DNA from: Blumeriella jaapii
Taxonomy: Eukaryota; Ascomycota; Leotiomycetes; Helotiales; Drepanopezizaceae
Assembly: GCA_009599575.1 (NCBI GenBank)
Contig: VWND01000001.1
Coordinates: forward strand, 62,001-126,000
Reading direction: 5' to 3'
Length of the DNA stretch: 64,000 nucleotides
The notes beneath the pieces are model-generated. The model saw only the letters and a program-made list of their open reading frames with translations, searched no databases and was not told the origin of the DNA. Shown piece by piece: positions 20,486 to 32,599 of the stretch; within the stretch, counting starts at the first letter, position 1, and each line of letters starts with the position of its first letter. Made by a program: the position numbers and the translations under genes.

Positions 20486-23400
20486 CTACAACGCAGCAAT
20501 GGCCTTCATCAGCACCTCCAAGCCTCTCTCCCCCACCCCATCCACCAGCTCCTCTCCGCCCACCGCCTCGCGCAGGATCCAGCTGACATCGCTCTGCACG
20601 CCCAGCGGGATGTAGCAGCCGCTCTTGGCCTTCTCGAGGCTGTCCTTCAGCTTGCTGGTGTGCTCCCACTCCTTGGCCGCCACCTCCGCGCGGTCGATGA
20701 CCTTGCTGGGGATGCCGCACATCGCGGCGCAGTGCATGCCGAACGAGCCCTCCGCGACGCCGTCTTCGAGCTTGTACAGGAACGTCACGCGGCGGTTATC
20801 CGCGTCGACGTGAATCTGCATGCGCTTGGGCGCGATCTCGGGGTGGCCGGCGAACTCTGTGGCGAGGGAGTGGTAGTGCGTGGCGAAGAAGCCGGTGCAG
20901 CCAATGTGTGTTGCGACGTGGTGGAGGACGGACTGCGCGACTGCGACGCCGTCGTAGGAAGATGTGCCGCGGCCGAGCTCATCGAGGATGACCAGGGAGC
21001 GAGGCGTGGCTTCCGCGAGAATTTTCTTCGTCTCGGAAAGCTCGACGAAGAAGGTAGACTGGGCGGCGAAGATGTTGTCGTTGGCGCCGAGGCGAGACAT
21101 GATGCGGTCGACAGGCGTCAGGGTTGCTGAGACACACGGGACGTAGCATCCGATTTGGGCCATGATGACGGCGACGCAAGTCTACACTGTTAGCAAACGT
21201 TCCAATAATGTAGCAGAGGTGACGTACCATTCGTAGCATTGTTGACTTTCCAGCAGCATTGGCACCGGTCAACAAGTTAATATTCGCAGCATCGCCTCCG
21301 AGCTTGACGTCGTTGGGAATGAAGTCTGTGACATTGGGCAGGATACAAGGATGGCGAAGTTCCTCGAACTCAATCACACTCCGTTCGGACTCGACAAAAG
21401 TCGGTCTGCAACTTGGCTCTCCGAGGGCCGCTGAAGCGGCAGCAAGACTGATTAGACAGTCAAGGTGGGATACGGTTCTGACTGCTGGCAGCCAAAGATT
21501 GTAGTCTTCGTCAAACCGAGCATACAGTCTTCGGGCAACCACTTTCACAATCTGACCATGCGTCTCCTGGGCCTCTTGAAGTTGTCGAATGAGAGTCTTC
21601 AATTCCGGGAAGTAGTACCGCTTGAAGCCTGAAGCAGACGACATCACTTGCCAGTCCTTGGTAACCTTAATCGAAGCGGGGACTTCAATCTGGTAGACTT
21701 CTTTTCCGATGCTCTTGAAGTTAATCTTTTGGTTACCACCGAGCTCCTTCCGTTTACGTTTCAACAGATCATCTAGTTCACTTTCGATTTCTTCAATTCG
21801 GTCTTGGCTTTCGTCGAATTCTTCTTCGACTCCACGTTCAGGGACCAGAATTCTCGACTCTTTCGCCTTCTGGTGATCGAAAGCCGTCTTCCAAAACTTG
21901 AGTGGCCCCGTGAGGTCCGGCATGGCATTAATGAGACGATCCACGAGCCCGTTGCCTCCCTTTGCAGACTTTTCGAGAAGTTGCATTGTGTACTCAATCT
22001 GCTCAAAACCGTCAATAACCTTGACAAAGTCATCCGGTCTGCAAGATCCGGCGTGAATTCTGGAAATTAGTCTTTCCAGGTCCGGCATACTTGACATCGA
22101 AGCAACGAATTGGTCACTGAGGCTTCGATCTTTATTAAGCATGTCCACCGCGTCCAATCGCTCGTTGATCCGGTCGGCATCGGCGAGTGGATGGCAAACC
22201 CATTGTCGGAACATGCGCTTGCCAAATGGAGTCACACAGCGGTTGAGTAGCGTGAAGAGCGTCCCGGTTTGACTTCCATCGAACGTGTTGGCGAAAACCT
22301 CCAAATTGATGAGAGTCTGTCCATCCAGTACCAAGGTAGTTCCTTTTTGAATCGGACTGTATTTAGTGATATTCTGTTGACTCAAGAGATTTCGCTCCAG
22401 CTTCAGAGTCCTCAGATATTGAACAAGAGCTCCCATAGCCGACATCAGGGCATCACTACCTCGAGCTGCTTCCAGAGCTTCTGGCCACACTTCATTGCCC
22501 CCTTCCTCGGAAGCAAAGTATCCACTGCAATCTAGCTCACGTCGAGTTACATCAGCAGTCCAGAATTCGCTCATCGGCTTCAAGTGATTCCAGATAGTGG
22601 TGGGGTTCGTGTTGTTTTTCAGGATCCGTAGTGCCTTGGTAGATAGATGAGACTTCTCCAACAACAGTTCTTGTGGTCGAATTTGTGCAATCAAGGTCTC
22701 GAATTTCGTGAGATCAAGATCGTCCACGAACTCAGAGAGGAAAAATTGGCCAGTCGCCGTATCGACGAATGCGACGCCATAGGCTGGCAAGTCGTCCAGC
22801 GTTTCCTCTTTGATCGCCACGCAAAATGTTGCCATGTCGTCTTGAAGCATACTACCCTCGACCAAGGTCCCGCCGGTTAGAACACAAGCTAGCTCTCGAC
22901 GAATGATCTTATCCGCCTTAGATACAACCTTCTTCTTCCCATTACTCTTGCCTTCTGCTTCACGCATTTCCTTGCCGAGGGCTGATTCGCACTGATCAAC
23001 GCGAGCGATCTTGTACCCTTTTGCAACGAACTGATTTGCCCAGTGATCAAGTGACATTTCTGGAACACCAACCATGCGCATGTTGACTCTGTCAGTGAGC
23101 TTGAGATCAAACAACTGGTGACCAATAGTAGCATCGTTCTCATACAGTTCGTAGAACTTTCCCTTCTTGAAGAACACCACGGTATCCCAGAATTTCTGCT
23201 TGATCTCCCAGTACTGCGTCTCAAATGGCGAAAAGGTCTTCCATGCCACCGGCGGAATATATAGGGTTCTTGGGTCATAGTCGGGATGTCCAATCGGGTT
23301 GCGGTCCATGTCCTGCAGGTTGGCCAGCCAGGGATAGCGATGCTCAGGCTCGATTTTGCATACTTTGTCTTTGGACTTCTTCTTGTTCGATACTGGTGCC

Positions 23401-24360
23401 TTGAGAGTGCTGGCTGGCTTCTCATTCAACAATTGGATGTTGTCGGGATCATACTCCCATCGCCTAGCTGTAGACGTTTGTGGAATTTCCTCGTCTTGGT
23501 CCATCTTGTCTGGCCGCACTGGGGAGGAGATGTTCGAACGTTTTCGAGAGCCTTGAGTGGAGGTAGGGCGCTTTCTCTTCTTGGATGGTTCACGGTATCA
23601 TCTGAATCATCATCTACTATAAAATCATCCATCTCTTCTGTGATGTATTAGAACGGATGCAGGAGAGATACAACGAATCGCCTTACCATCATCGTCGGCA
23701 GCACCGTCAAGGCCCCCGATGAACGCGTCGTCATCGTCGTCATCCTCTTCTTCCACCTTTGGCTTTGGCTTCGTCTTCCTCCTGGCATTTACTGTAGTTG
23801 GATCGAAAGCGTCCTCGTCGTCCTCGCCGTCGTCCGACTCGGCATAGTTGACGACTTTCTTTGCCTACAAATACTGGCATTAGCCGATGTACCGAAACAG
23901 TAACAGTTTCTTCAATTACCTTCCGAGAAGGACTGCTGCCCACAACCATGTCTCCCGTGGCGGCCTGCTGCACTCTCTTAGCAGGTGTCGTGGGCGACGG
24001 CAGTCCATCATCCTCTACCTCTCTGGGGATTCCTCCATTCTCGTTCTCCTGAGAGCTTGACGGGTCCACGGCGTCACTGCTGGGAACTGGCGTCATGCTC
24101 TTGACGGCACTTTTCCGGAACGCGGGTTTCTTGGGTGGGAGGCTCGACTTCGCCATCGCATTGACGGCGTTGGAGGGGGCGTGGTCCTTCAAGGCGGTAG
24201 AGGAAGCTGTAGGTGTAGGCGTCGCGCTTGGGGCCTTCTTGGTAAAAAAGCTGTTGATTGATCTTTGTCCTGATGCAGGAGCAGTGCCGGACTTCTGGGA
24301 GGAGGGCGTTGCTCGAGCTGGGGGAGCTGGAGTAGCTGTCGCTGATTTTGGTTTGCCCAT
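20486..24360 (-). CDS. MSH6: DNA mismatch repair protein MSH6, apparent single-base frameshift
   Basis: Four exons: 24360-23920, 23864-23687, 23637-21228 and 21181-20486. Introns are 55, 49 and 46 nt. With one base restored the product would be about 1,241 aa, normal for MSH6. The N-terminus carries a PCNA-binding motif QRSINSFFTKK. The mismatch-recognition segment contains GKFYELYE, the Phe-x-Glu motif that contacts mispairs in the MSH2-MSH6 heterodimer. The ATPase has Walker A TGANAAGKST, split from the next exon by the last intron, and Walker B LVILDELGRGTS. The protein works in the nucleus in post-replicative mismatch repair. In exon 3 the frame reading FIVDDDSDDT is out of phase with EPSKKRKRP that follows directly at about 23590-23600. 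No splice pair fits, so one base appears to be missing. Either the assembly has an indel error or this allele is broken. Confidence 0.93.
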
Positions 24361-24813
24361 CTCGACTGCTGAACAGTGTGCCGATTCCGTGCTTTGGTAT
24401 ACCACGAGCAGAAGCGTCTGAAAAAATCAGTTCGAGAGTTGAGGGTTGAAACGAATGAGCTTCTGATTAAGTGAGAAGAAAGAAAAGACAGAAAAAGCAC
24501 TCTACGACGGGAGAGACGCGCTCGCGCTTTAGCGCGTACCGATCGCGTTAATGCCGCCAAGAGATATCGGAGCTTTGTGCCGATGATCCGACAGGGACAA
24601 CGGCACGTCTCGATATCATTGATCTCCGAATGGCCACAACCTTCCCATCATTCTAAATTGTTTATTTCCTGTGTAATTATAATGCTTCGGCTCAGACTTT
24701 GAAGGACCCTCTTGATCTTCACCCACCCTGGGTCTCGCTATCCTCTCTGGATTGCTCTTTTCATTCTACGCCGTCCTTCAGTTATCGAAATCAAGCCTAA
24801 AGATGCAACATAT
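24361..24813. other. MSH6 upstream region
   Basis: The 453-bp spacer lies upstream of MSH6 and downstream of the next minus-strand gene. The segment at 24520-24545 contains GCGCTCGCGCTTTAGCGCG, and CGCGTACCGATCGCGTTAA follows. Such CGCG-rich sites are typical of MluI-cell-cycle-box-like elements of DNA-replication and repair genes; that role is inference. Confidence 0.4.
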
Positions 24814-26925
24814 TCATTTGTCCACCACCTCAATTCCATTGCGTCCCCTGCGATGCCCAAAGGCTCTCTCTCTCTCATCTTGATGGTATTTCTTCGTCAC
24901 GGCAGCGTTTAGGTCTCTCTGTCCACGGCCCACTCTCCGCTCTCGAGCATCATCTGAAGCAATGCGCTGGTCCGCATGCATTCCCTCACTGCGTTCGACT
25001 GCTTTGTGCAAAGGAGCCGGTGGAGCTGGAGCTGGGTCGTTGCGTTCAGATCGTCGTCTCTCTCTGTGTTTAGTAAAGTCCGGAGATAATACTAAAACGC
25101 GCTTAGGAGCCGAAGGCACGACCGGAGCGAGCGATGTAGGCACAGTAACACGTCGCTGTGAAAATGCTGAGGATGTGGAAGTCATCTCAGTCATCGGAGT
25201 TTGGACAGCGGTTTGAGAACGAGATTGTGGCCGGCTACCGGCAGGTCTCGAGGAGCGATGGGGAGGTTTAACTGGCGCGGACTTGGAATTCTGAGCCCGA
25301 GCTGGAGTTCGAAGAGGCGGAGCTCGTGGTTCATCGGGTAAATCAGGTCGATTGACGATGCTTCCGAGGTTGGTTTCCGATGGTCGGCTGCTCAAGAGCG
25401 ATTCGGAAGGATCGTACCCTTGCTGTTGTTGGAATCCACCATCGACTATTCTCAAATTCTTCGAGGTGAGGGCTGCAATGCAGGTGTTGCTGCGGCTCGA
25501 CTGAACCCGGCTAGCCTCATGTTGCTGTGACTTCATTGAAATTTGGGGGACTTCTCGTTTGATGTTTGTGCGTTGGCTTTCTGGCTTCGCTTTCTCACGC
25601 CTAACTCTGCGTCTTGGGACGTAGATCTCGCGTTCGACCTCTGCTTCCTGCATCTTCGTTTGCTTACGTCTCACTCTGCGTCTTGGAGGAGCTGTAATTT
25701 GAGCAGCCTGGTCGTTTTTCAGATCTTTGGTGCTGGTTGGGTAGTTTGAAAAGGGTTGGTCATGCCTTCCCCTTGGCCGATGAAGTTCCCCTTGTCGCTC
25801 TCCCTCCTCACTTCTCTCTTTTTTAGCCCCCCGTGTTGTGAGCTTCATGCTGTGTCTCTTCGGACGAGGCGCATCCTCCATCTCGACTTGTTCTTTCTCA
25901 CTCTCCTTCTCAATCTTTTTCAAATGTAGAGCCAAAAGAATCTTATCCACCAGCTTGATCTTGCCTTTGGGTAAAGTGCTCTGGGGCATCTTTGCGTCCA
26001 GACCGAGGTCTGTCAAGACTTTATCGAAGTCTTTCGTATGTAGTTGGCGATTGTGAGAGTGAGCTTGATTACCTCCGAAGCTACGCATAAAAGAAGGCGC
26101 TCCACTCGCTTGGGTCATATTTTGACTTTTCCAAGCAGGGACATCCAAATCTGGACGTTTGTGTATGTTACCTTCCATGTCAGATATGAGAGAAACACTG
26201 TCATTGGCAATGTTGCGGTAGAAATCCATAACTTCGTCGCTATGTTGCCTCCAGATTCCAACGATCCGACATGATAGCATGTATTCCTCTGGTGGTTTTG
26301 AGTATTGCACTGGCGGGATATTCTTCAAAGACTCTTTATCTGCCTGTGTTTCTACTCCATTCTTCTGTTTCTTTGTCTCCTATTCTACAGTCAGCGAAAT
26401 CATTCTGCAAGAATTGTGTCAAATTATCTCTGTCTCCCGCTTGGCGGAAGACAGCCAGCCACCACAAAGAATCCTGTCAGATATGCACACCTCTGCAGTA
26501 GCTAACTGTGCTCTCCACTTCCTAACCCTCGCACTCGCGCTCTGGCTTGGCGTAATCGAGTCGTCCGAGTCACTCTCGTCCGCCTTCGAGGCACCATACT
26601 CCTCCACTGCTCTCTGTTCGCGCAAGTGCGCCGGCACAGCGTAGCGCGGTGTCGTCTCCTGATGCCTAGCCAACTGCTCCACGCATATCGTAATCAAGCC
26701 ATCTACTTCTTCGAGAAGCTCATCTAGTCGGGAAGAGGGCGCTTTCTTATGTAGATGCTTTAGCGCTTTGCGGACTGTGAAAATCCCCGCATGTTTGCTG
26801 AGCCAGAGATCGCCAAGTAGAGGCTCGTTCGTCGTGTGAAGGCGCGCGAGGGCGGCCATGACGGGCTCGATGGTCTGACTGGAGACGGAGTCTAGAGCCT
26901 GGACTTTGGTGCAGAGGTTGCACAT
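24814..26925 (-). CDS. Unrecognised basic, mostly disordered protein (666 aa)
   Basis: Two exons, 26925-26491 and 26379-24814, are joined across a 111-nt intron with donor GTGTGC, a CTGAC branch point and acceptor ATAG; the junction keeps frame. Residues 1-100 look folded and helical (LGDLWLSKHAGIFTVRKAL..., LDELLEEVDGLITICVEQL). A middle part (KIKLVDKILLALHLKKIEKE) could form a coiled coil. The rest is rich in Arg, Lys, Ser and Pro, with two similar blocks PPRRRVRRKQTK and VPRRRVRREKAK that could act as nuclear-localisation or nucleic-acid-binding segments. There is no signal peptide or membrane span. I do not recognise the family. A longer N-terminus from an upstream ATG near 27051 is possible but looks like untranslated sequence. 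Confidence 0.6.
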
Positions 26926-28893
26926 GGTGCGCGGTGGGGATTCATGCAATGCAATGCAATAATGATAGAAAAAATGTCGATGTAGTGCGAGGAATGAGCA
27001 AGATGGATGGTATTGGGTAGAGAGACGGGGAAATGTGGAACTTATACGCATATCTGCTGGTGAGAGAGTCACAATAGTAAGGGCTGTGATGGGCAGTTGG
27101 TATTGTCAGTAAGTGATGTTACGGAAAACCGGGATGACAATACGAGTTAAGCGAGGAGTTGTTGACTTACAGAATCGGGAATTTTCCCGATTGCGGGGGA
27201 TGAACCGCATGCAGTCCGGTATTCAATTCGTTCTCTGTCAAAGTCCTCTGTACCTCCACTAACAAAATTCCATAAGAATGTTATATTTCAGAACCATGTA
27301 TTTCGTACCCAATTTTACTCAGAGTTTTGCGCTACACCCTCGCATCAATTCATGCTCTGGGATGAGTCCCACCCATCGAAAGCCAAAGCAGGACTCCGCT
27401 CACTCAACTCACAAAGCACAGTAGCCCAAAGCTCCATCTACACTCGACCATTCCACATTACTCCCCCCCCCCCCGCTCCTTCCTTAAAACCCTCTTCCCA
27501 ACTATCTCTGGAATCTTGACTGAACAACCTCAAGTCCCGACCCCCCAAGCCACTCACTCCATCGCCCCTCCCCTCCCCTCCTCCACTCCCTTGCCTCCGC
27601 TTTCACAGTCCCCCACATCAGTACCATGAAGGTAAAGCATTGCCCTTCGAACGGCCGGAGCCAAGCGAGTTTGCCTTGACTCTTCCCTCCTTTCCTATTT
27701 TCCGACCGCGCCTGCTTCGAGACACTTCGTACTCCGTACCCACAGGGTCTGTCTTTCTCCCTCCCACTCAGCTCGGTTTTTACGCTTTACGCGTCGTGGT
27801 GGATTTGGTTTTTGGCTTCGATTTGCTCTCTCTTGACTGCAGAGGTGTAAGTGAGGGAGGGAGGGCGGTGCTGGGCTTTGGACAGCGAGCCCGTGGAAAG
27901 GAGAAGATGGAGAAGTGATTGACTGTATCGTAAGGAGGGATAATTTTCTTATACGCGTGTGATTGATTTAGTTGCTTTTTCTTTCTTGGATTCTTTCGTA
28001 TCTTCTCTGTATCCTTCTCGGTCTGATGGGGGTTTCCTCGAGGGCATGTGTATTCATGTATCTACTCCCCGTGCTGTACGTAGTGCCGTACTTCGCCGAT
28101 GCCGAAAGATGTGGTATTGCGCGTGAGACAGGCATGTTTAGAGATTGGCACAGTTGTTAGTTTCAAGATTTTGGCGGGTTGCTCGCTTCTGGTTTCGACC
28201 TGGAGTGGTGTGTGAGAGAAGCTCTCTCTTCCTGAGCTATGCCGGAGCTTCTTTTCTTCTCAAGCCACAGCTCAACCCTTCTCCGCGCCACAGCATCTGG
28301 CCGAGCTCTCAATGTCGGATTTGGCATAGCTATTAGCTTGTACTAGAATGTCGATCTCGAACACCAAAGTGACTAGCGGCTGCTGAGGCGTCCTCGCTTA
28401 AGCGCCCCCTCAGTGCTTGTTTCGTCACCACGTACGTGCTTTCTCACTTGAATGATTCGCGATACCGGTACATATATTGTGTTATATTGTGATAACCGCA
28501 AAATCTCAAGCTTGTGATCTTGATAGTAGGTGATTGGTTCCAAGACGTTTCTGTTGAGAATGAACGTACAAGTAGAATGAACCACAACAGAGGGAAAATC
28601 TCCGTTTGCACGGATTCCAATTCCGAGTGTAAGGATGGGAATTGTCATTCAAGATGCACGGCTCGAGGTACTAAGATGATAGCTAGAACTTTCAATGGTC
28701 CGCCTATGATGTGTAGGTGAGTTAGCTTTGCGTGTTTTAATGCCTCATTGTTTTCCCTCGCATCTCACCTTTTAAAAACCCCTCAATCCGGACTCCAGTG
28801 CAAAAATTCTTGCCTTTGGTTTTTTCTCAGAAATATACAGGCTGCTTGCAGAAGTCACAACGGGATCGGATCACAACCATCCCGCGATTCAAG
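26926..28893. other. Intergenic, possible unrecognised transcript start at 27626
   Basis: A 12-base C run (27463-27474) and a long CT-rich tract (27540-27610) precede ATGAAG at 27626, followed by GTAAAG. This looks like a fungal promoter, a 5' UTR and a first mini-exon at a donor site. A matching acceptor TTGACTGCAG occurs near 27842, but no recognisable protein follows, so no gene is called. The rest up to the transporter shows only short frames without domains. Confidence 0.35.
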
Positions 28894-30030
28894 ATGGACG
28901 CCTTCACTCCACAGCAAACAGTTGAGCTGGTGAGTCGCATTGGCACCAAGAAAGCTCATATGAGGCTTGACAAGCTGTTCTTCAACTCAGTCGTGTCTGG
29001 TCCTCTTCTTGGATTCGGGTACGGACTCTCCCCACGCGTCTTCATCCACTCATATAAACTAACACAGCCCAGCTGCGCCGTTCTCCTATCCACCGAGACA
29101 GCCCCCTGGTACCAAGAGCACGCGCCCGGCCTCATCCGCACAGCCGGCGCCCTCATGTTCCCCATCGGGCTCGTCATGATCGTGCTCACCGGCGCCGACC
29201 TTTTCACCTCCAACATCATGTTCATGACGACCGCCTTTCTGCATCGGCGCATCGCCGTCACGGACGTGCTGCGGTCGTGGCTCATCTCCTTCGTGGGCAA
29301 CCTCGCCGGCATGCTGTTCTTCATGGCCGTCATCATCGGATACGGAGGCGTCCTGACCGACGTCGAAGCGTACAGACAGGAGACCGTCTCATATTCGATA
29401 GCGAAAGCTCACATACCGGGCTGGCATCAGATCTTCCTGCGGGGCATCGGCGCGAACTGGCTGGTGTGCATGGCGGTGTTCTTGAGCATCAGCGCGAGGG
29501 AGCTGTCGGGTAAGGTCATAGCGATCTGGTTCCCGACCGCGACGTTCGTGGCGCTGGCGCTGGACCATTGCATCGCGAACATGTTCTTCATCCCGATCGG
29601 CATTTGGAACGGGGCGCCCTTTGGCGTTGGCTACTACATCTGGAAGAGTCTGATCCCGACGACGTTGGGAAATATGGTGGGCGGAGGCTTGTTCGTAGGA
29701 GCTGTGTACTGGTATTTGTACCTCACTGGCGAGGGCGACGTGAGCGTTTCCTTCCATCTGGGCGGGCTGGCGAGTGCGATGGAAGCTGGTGGGCCTATGG
29801 GCCGGGGCAAAGACCTCGACGATGGGGTGACTGATGCTGTAGGGAGCCGCGCGATGGATGCAAATGCGGATGCCACATATATCGCTAGTCCTTCGAGAGG
29901 CGGCCATGTACTTGGGAATCATCTGCCGCATTCTGGGACTCCAATGCGGAGTTCGGTCGGGAGCGAGTTAAGGGCCGAGAAGTACGCAAAGAGAAAAGGA
30001 GACCAAGGGAGTGAAGAGACTGCTGTGTAG
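28894..30030 (+). CDS. Formate/nitrite transporter family protein (360 aa)
   Basis: Two exons, 28894-29018 and 29073-30030, are joined at GF-GCAVLLSTE. The 54-nt intron (GTACGG, branch ACTAAC, acceptor CCCAG) has no stop and is a multiple of three, so retention would add 18 residues near the first membrane span. Six hydrophobic spans and the family blocks are visible: LFTSNIMFMTTAFL, WLISFVGNLAG, ANWLVCMAVFL, FVALALDHCIANMFFIPIG and TTLGNMVGGGLFVGAVYW. FNT proteins form pentameric channels for formate, nitrite or similar small anions; the fungal nitrite transporter NitA belongs here. The cytoplasmic C-terminus (about 80 residues) is hydrophilic and variable. No nitrate-assimilation gene is adjacent, so the substrate is undecided. 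Confidence 0.92.
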   Translation: MDAFTPQQTVELVSRIGTKKAHMRLDKLFFNSVVSGPLLGFGYGLSPRVFIHSYKLTQPSCAVLLSTETAPWYQEHAPGLIRTAGALMFPIGLVMIVLTGADLFTSNIMFMTTAFLHRRIAVTDVLRSWLISFVGNLAGMLFFMAVIIGYGGVLTDVEAYRQETVSYSIAKAHIPGWHQIFLRGIGANWLVCMAVFLSISARELSGKVIAIWFPTATFVALALDHCIANMFFIPIGIWNGAPFGVGYYIWKSLIPTTLGNMVGGGLFVGAVYWYLYLTGEGDVSVSFHLGGLASAMEAGGPMGRGKDLDDGVTDAVGSRAMDANADATYIASPSRGGHVLGNHLPHSGTPMRSSVGSELRAEKYAKRKGDQGSEETAV

Positions 30031-30684
30031 ATGTCTAGAAACTGTCACACTTGCTCGATTCACTTCTGTTCAGAACTGCGTGTGCTAACATGTGTCCGGA
30101 TCTTTGACTCTTTGGTTGTCTGCCCAAGCTTAGCAGAGGCTTAGTAGTACAAGGTGATCTGAGGAATGTGTATCTTCGTTGAAGACATTGTCAAATGTCT
30201 CTACAACACCACTGGGATGATACCACATCACTCACGACCTTGTCTCGAACCGATCCGAATTCGAAACCGACATGTTAACCAACGCATTACTTAGGGCAAA
30301 GAATCACATGATAGCATCCGGAACATGATTAGGTCAAGGAACATCTATCTGCAGTCTTGGGATTGTAAGATCATACCGGCGTGTCTGGGGAGACGGAACC
30401 AGTGTAGATTGTGGATGGCACTGCTGCTAGCAATAGGAGACGAGTTGGCGAATGCTGAACTGAGGCAGACAAAGTTACAACTCTAGCCCCGGGTTTAGCT
30501 CACCAGTACACAGAGACTCGCATCTCGCAAGGATCAGCAACAAGAAGGCATCACAATCTTCAAATTGACCAAGGAAGAAAGGGGTCTAAATCGACGAATA
30601 TTTCATTTCCCAGGTACAAACGCCTTCGATCAGAACGACAGTTCAGCAAGCACTCCCCAACATACGTCGGCATATCCGCTTCCC
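30031..30684. other. Intergenic, nothing recognised
   Basis: These are the 3' flanks of the transporter and of the small secreted protein on the opposite strand. No repeat, RNA gene or open frame of note is seen. Confidence 0.5.
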
Positions 30685-31003
30685 CTACCCCCATCTCCCA
30701 ATGCTATCAGTGATGTGTAATTGATTGTTAACACATTCTTGACGTGCTGCGATAGCGTAAGATTCGCTACAAGTTGTCAGCCTCTCTATTCTTTCTCTTA
30801 CCCTAGATCTCGTGCTGAAAGAGGAAAATGACATACCATTGTTTAATGGCATCTGTGTTCCCGTTCGCATTGTCAATACAAGATTGCTTGTGTATCGCGA
30901 CTTGCCTCACGCAATCCTGGTAGTCGCCGCGTTTCTGGATGGCGGCGGGCGCAGCGACTGCGAAGGCAGCGAACAGGAGGGCGGCGAGGCTCGAGGGGCG
31001 CAT
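30685..31003 (-). CDS. Small secreted protein with twin Cx10C pattern (82 aa)
   Basis: Two exons, 31003-30837 and 30766-30685, are separated by a 70-nt intron (GTATGT...CTGACAACTTGTAG). The junction creates a Cys codon (TG+C). The N-terminus MRPSSLAALLFAAFAVAAPA is a signal peptide, and KR at 24-25 is a likely Kex2 site. The mature part has exactly four cysteines, at 31, 42, 56 and 67, as two Cx10C pairs separated by 13 residues. This predicts a disulfide-stapled helical hairpin. Small size, secretion and paired cysteines resemble fungal secreted effector or antimicrobial-like proteins, but no family is recognised and no function is claimed. Confidence 0.7.
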
Positions 31004-32590
31004 TGTGATGGGCTTGGTTTGGCCGGTCTATCTGGTTGAGTGTGAAGGTAAGATACGCTTTGAAAGGTGTGTGTTTTGGAAGATGTTGCGATGTGATGAG
31101 AGGAGAAGAGAGGATGTGACTGGTGTACTTATAAGGGCCGCGTGGGATACGTGGATAGGCAGTGCAGTGCAGTACAGTCAGTACCTTCGGACAGATGCCG
31201 AACAACTTCTGCCTTTGGAAAGCTCCTTCTCGAGGGAAGGACCATTATTAGGCTTGCCACGAACCAAGCTTGCTCCTCTTGCACGCTATTTAGCAGACTT
31301 GAGGACCGCAGGCTCTTCCTTCAAAGTTGCGGATTCATGCATCCATGAGCTGCGGGAGTGCACAGTAAGTGAAGTCTTTACTGTAGGCCCAAGAAGTGAG
31401 CCCATCTTTACAAGCCGTGAGCTGATGAGTTGAGGAGTTTGGGACAGGATGCGTATACAAGGATCCTTTGGTTGCTTCAAGGAACGGGTGGAGCCGGTTA
31501 AGATTTATGGCTTCGATCAATTGGGGATACCCTTGTCATGATGTGCGAGCAGAAGACAAAAAGACGGGTCCAAGTTTGCAGGAAATCCTCCTTGGTATGG
31601 TTTTACTGGTCAATGGGATCAAGGAACGGGTCCAAGGTTTCGGGAATTCCTCTGGATGCCTCTAGGAAGGATTCATGGTGGGAGCTATTCCTACATCATC
31701 TTGTGGGCTGACAACGACCAAGGATTAGGAAGAGAACATGCTCCATACTATGCAACGCGTTTCGCGGATATCGATTGGGCATTCGACACCAGAACACACT
31801 GGGACGGAGAGCTATGTTTACCACGTCGAAGGACCGGTTGAGAGAGAGGCTAAGGGGAGAAAGTCGGACCGGATGCGTGACAAGGTGAAGCAGAATGCCA
31901 ATACGAAGCCATTTATTTATAGATAGCAAGTCGACGCAAGGAAAAAGGAAGGCGATAAATAGTCGAAGTATTGACGTTAACGAACTGTTTAGCAACCGAA
32001 AAGGCAAGTCGCCGGCACTCGATGCCATCAGAGGCAGCGCAAGAACATTGTTTCTTCCGCCAGACTCGCTGTGGAAGCTATGTACGTACAGTACATGTAC
32101 AGTACATACCTACTAAGTAACGTTCTGAAGAGTCAGTGCGAATGTCGTGAAACAGAACAGCGAGTCAGTCAGCTTTGGGTTTCACGTGATGATCGCCCGG
32201 GAGTACTGTAGCCCAACCGTACCATTAACTAGGCTCTTACCATGTACTGTAGATCTCGCGGCCATTCTTGTATCTTGTACCCAATCCCATGATCCCCTTC
32301 GGCCTTAAATATCGCGGGGTGGATTTCTTAATTTTCAAGGCAGGGAATATCGATGTTGAGTGGTGAGGAGGCAGCGGAGCACTACTCCCAGGAGAAGTAG
32401 CATTCTTGCTATTTATGATTATGAAGAGGCTGGTGATGTATGTACAGTACTGGAGGTGCACAACTACAAGATGACCAAATAAAACCTGTTGTAATCCAGC
32501 CAAGGGTCTTTGGTTTTACAATCTTGTAAAGGTGATTGGAGCATTACAGGAGCCGTGTCTATCAAGCAAATCATCAAGTGACTGTTCAAA
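31004..32590. other. Intergenic with scattered TA arrays
   Basis: No gene is supported. Two short related fragments, CAAGGAACGGGT near 31479 and CAAGGAACGGGT near 31619, suggest a small local duplication. A clear TA array occurs at 32079-32116. Confidence 0.5.
32079..32116. repeat. TA-footprint-like array
   Basis: The sequence reads TA-TG-TA-CG-TA-CAG-TA and then CATG-TA-CAG-TA-CA-TA-CC-TA. Nearly every base belongs to a TA separated by two to four bases, with CAG, CA and TG the usual spacers. Confidence 0.7.
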
Positions 32591-32599
32591 ACACTCGCA

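Noticed and set aside
27626..27918. Possible gene starting ATGAAG followed by a GT donor
   Set aside because: The promoter-like context is good, but no downstream exon encodes a recognisable protein.
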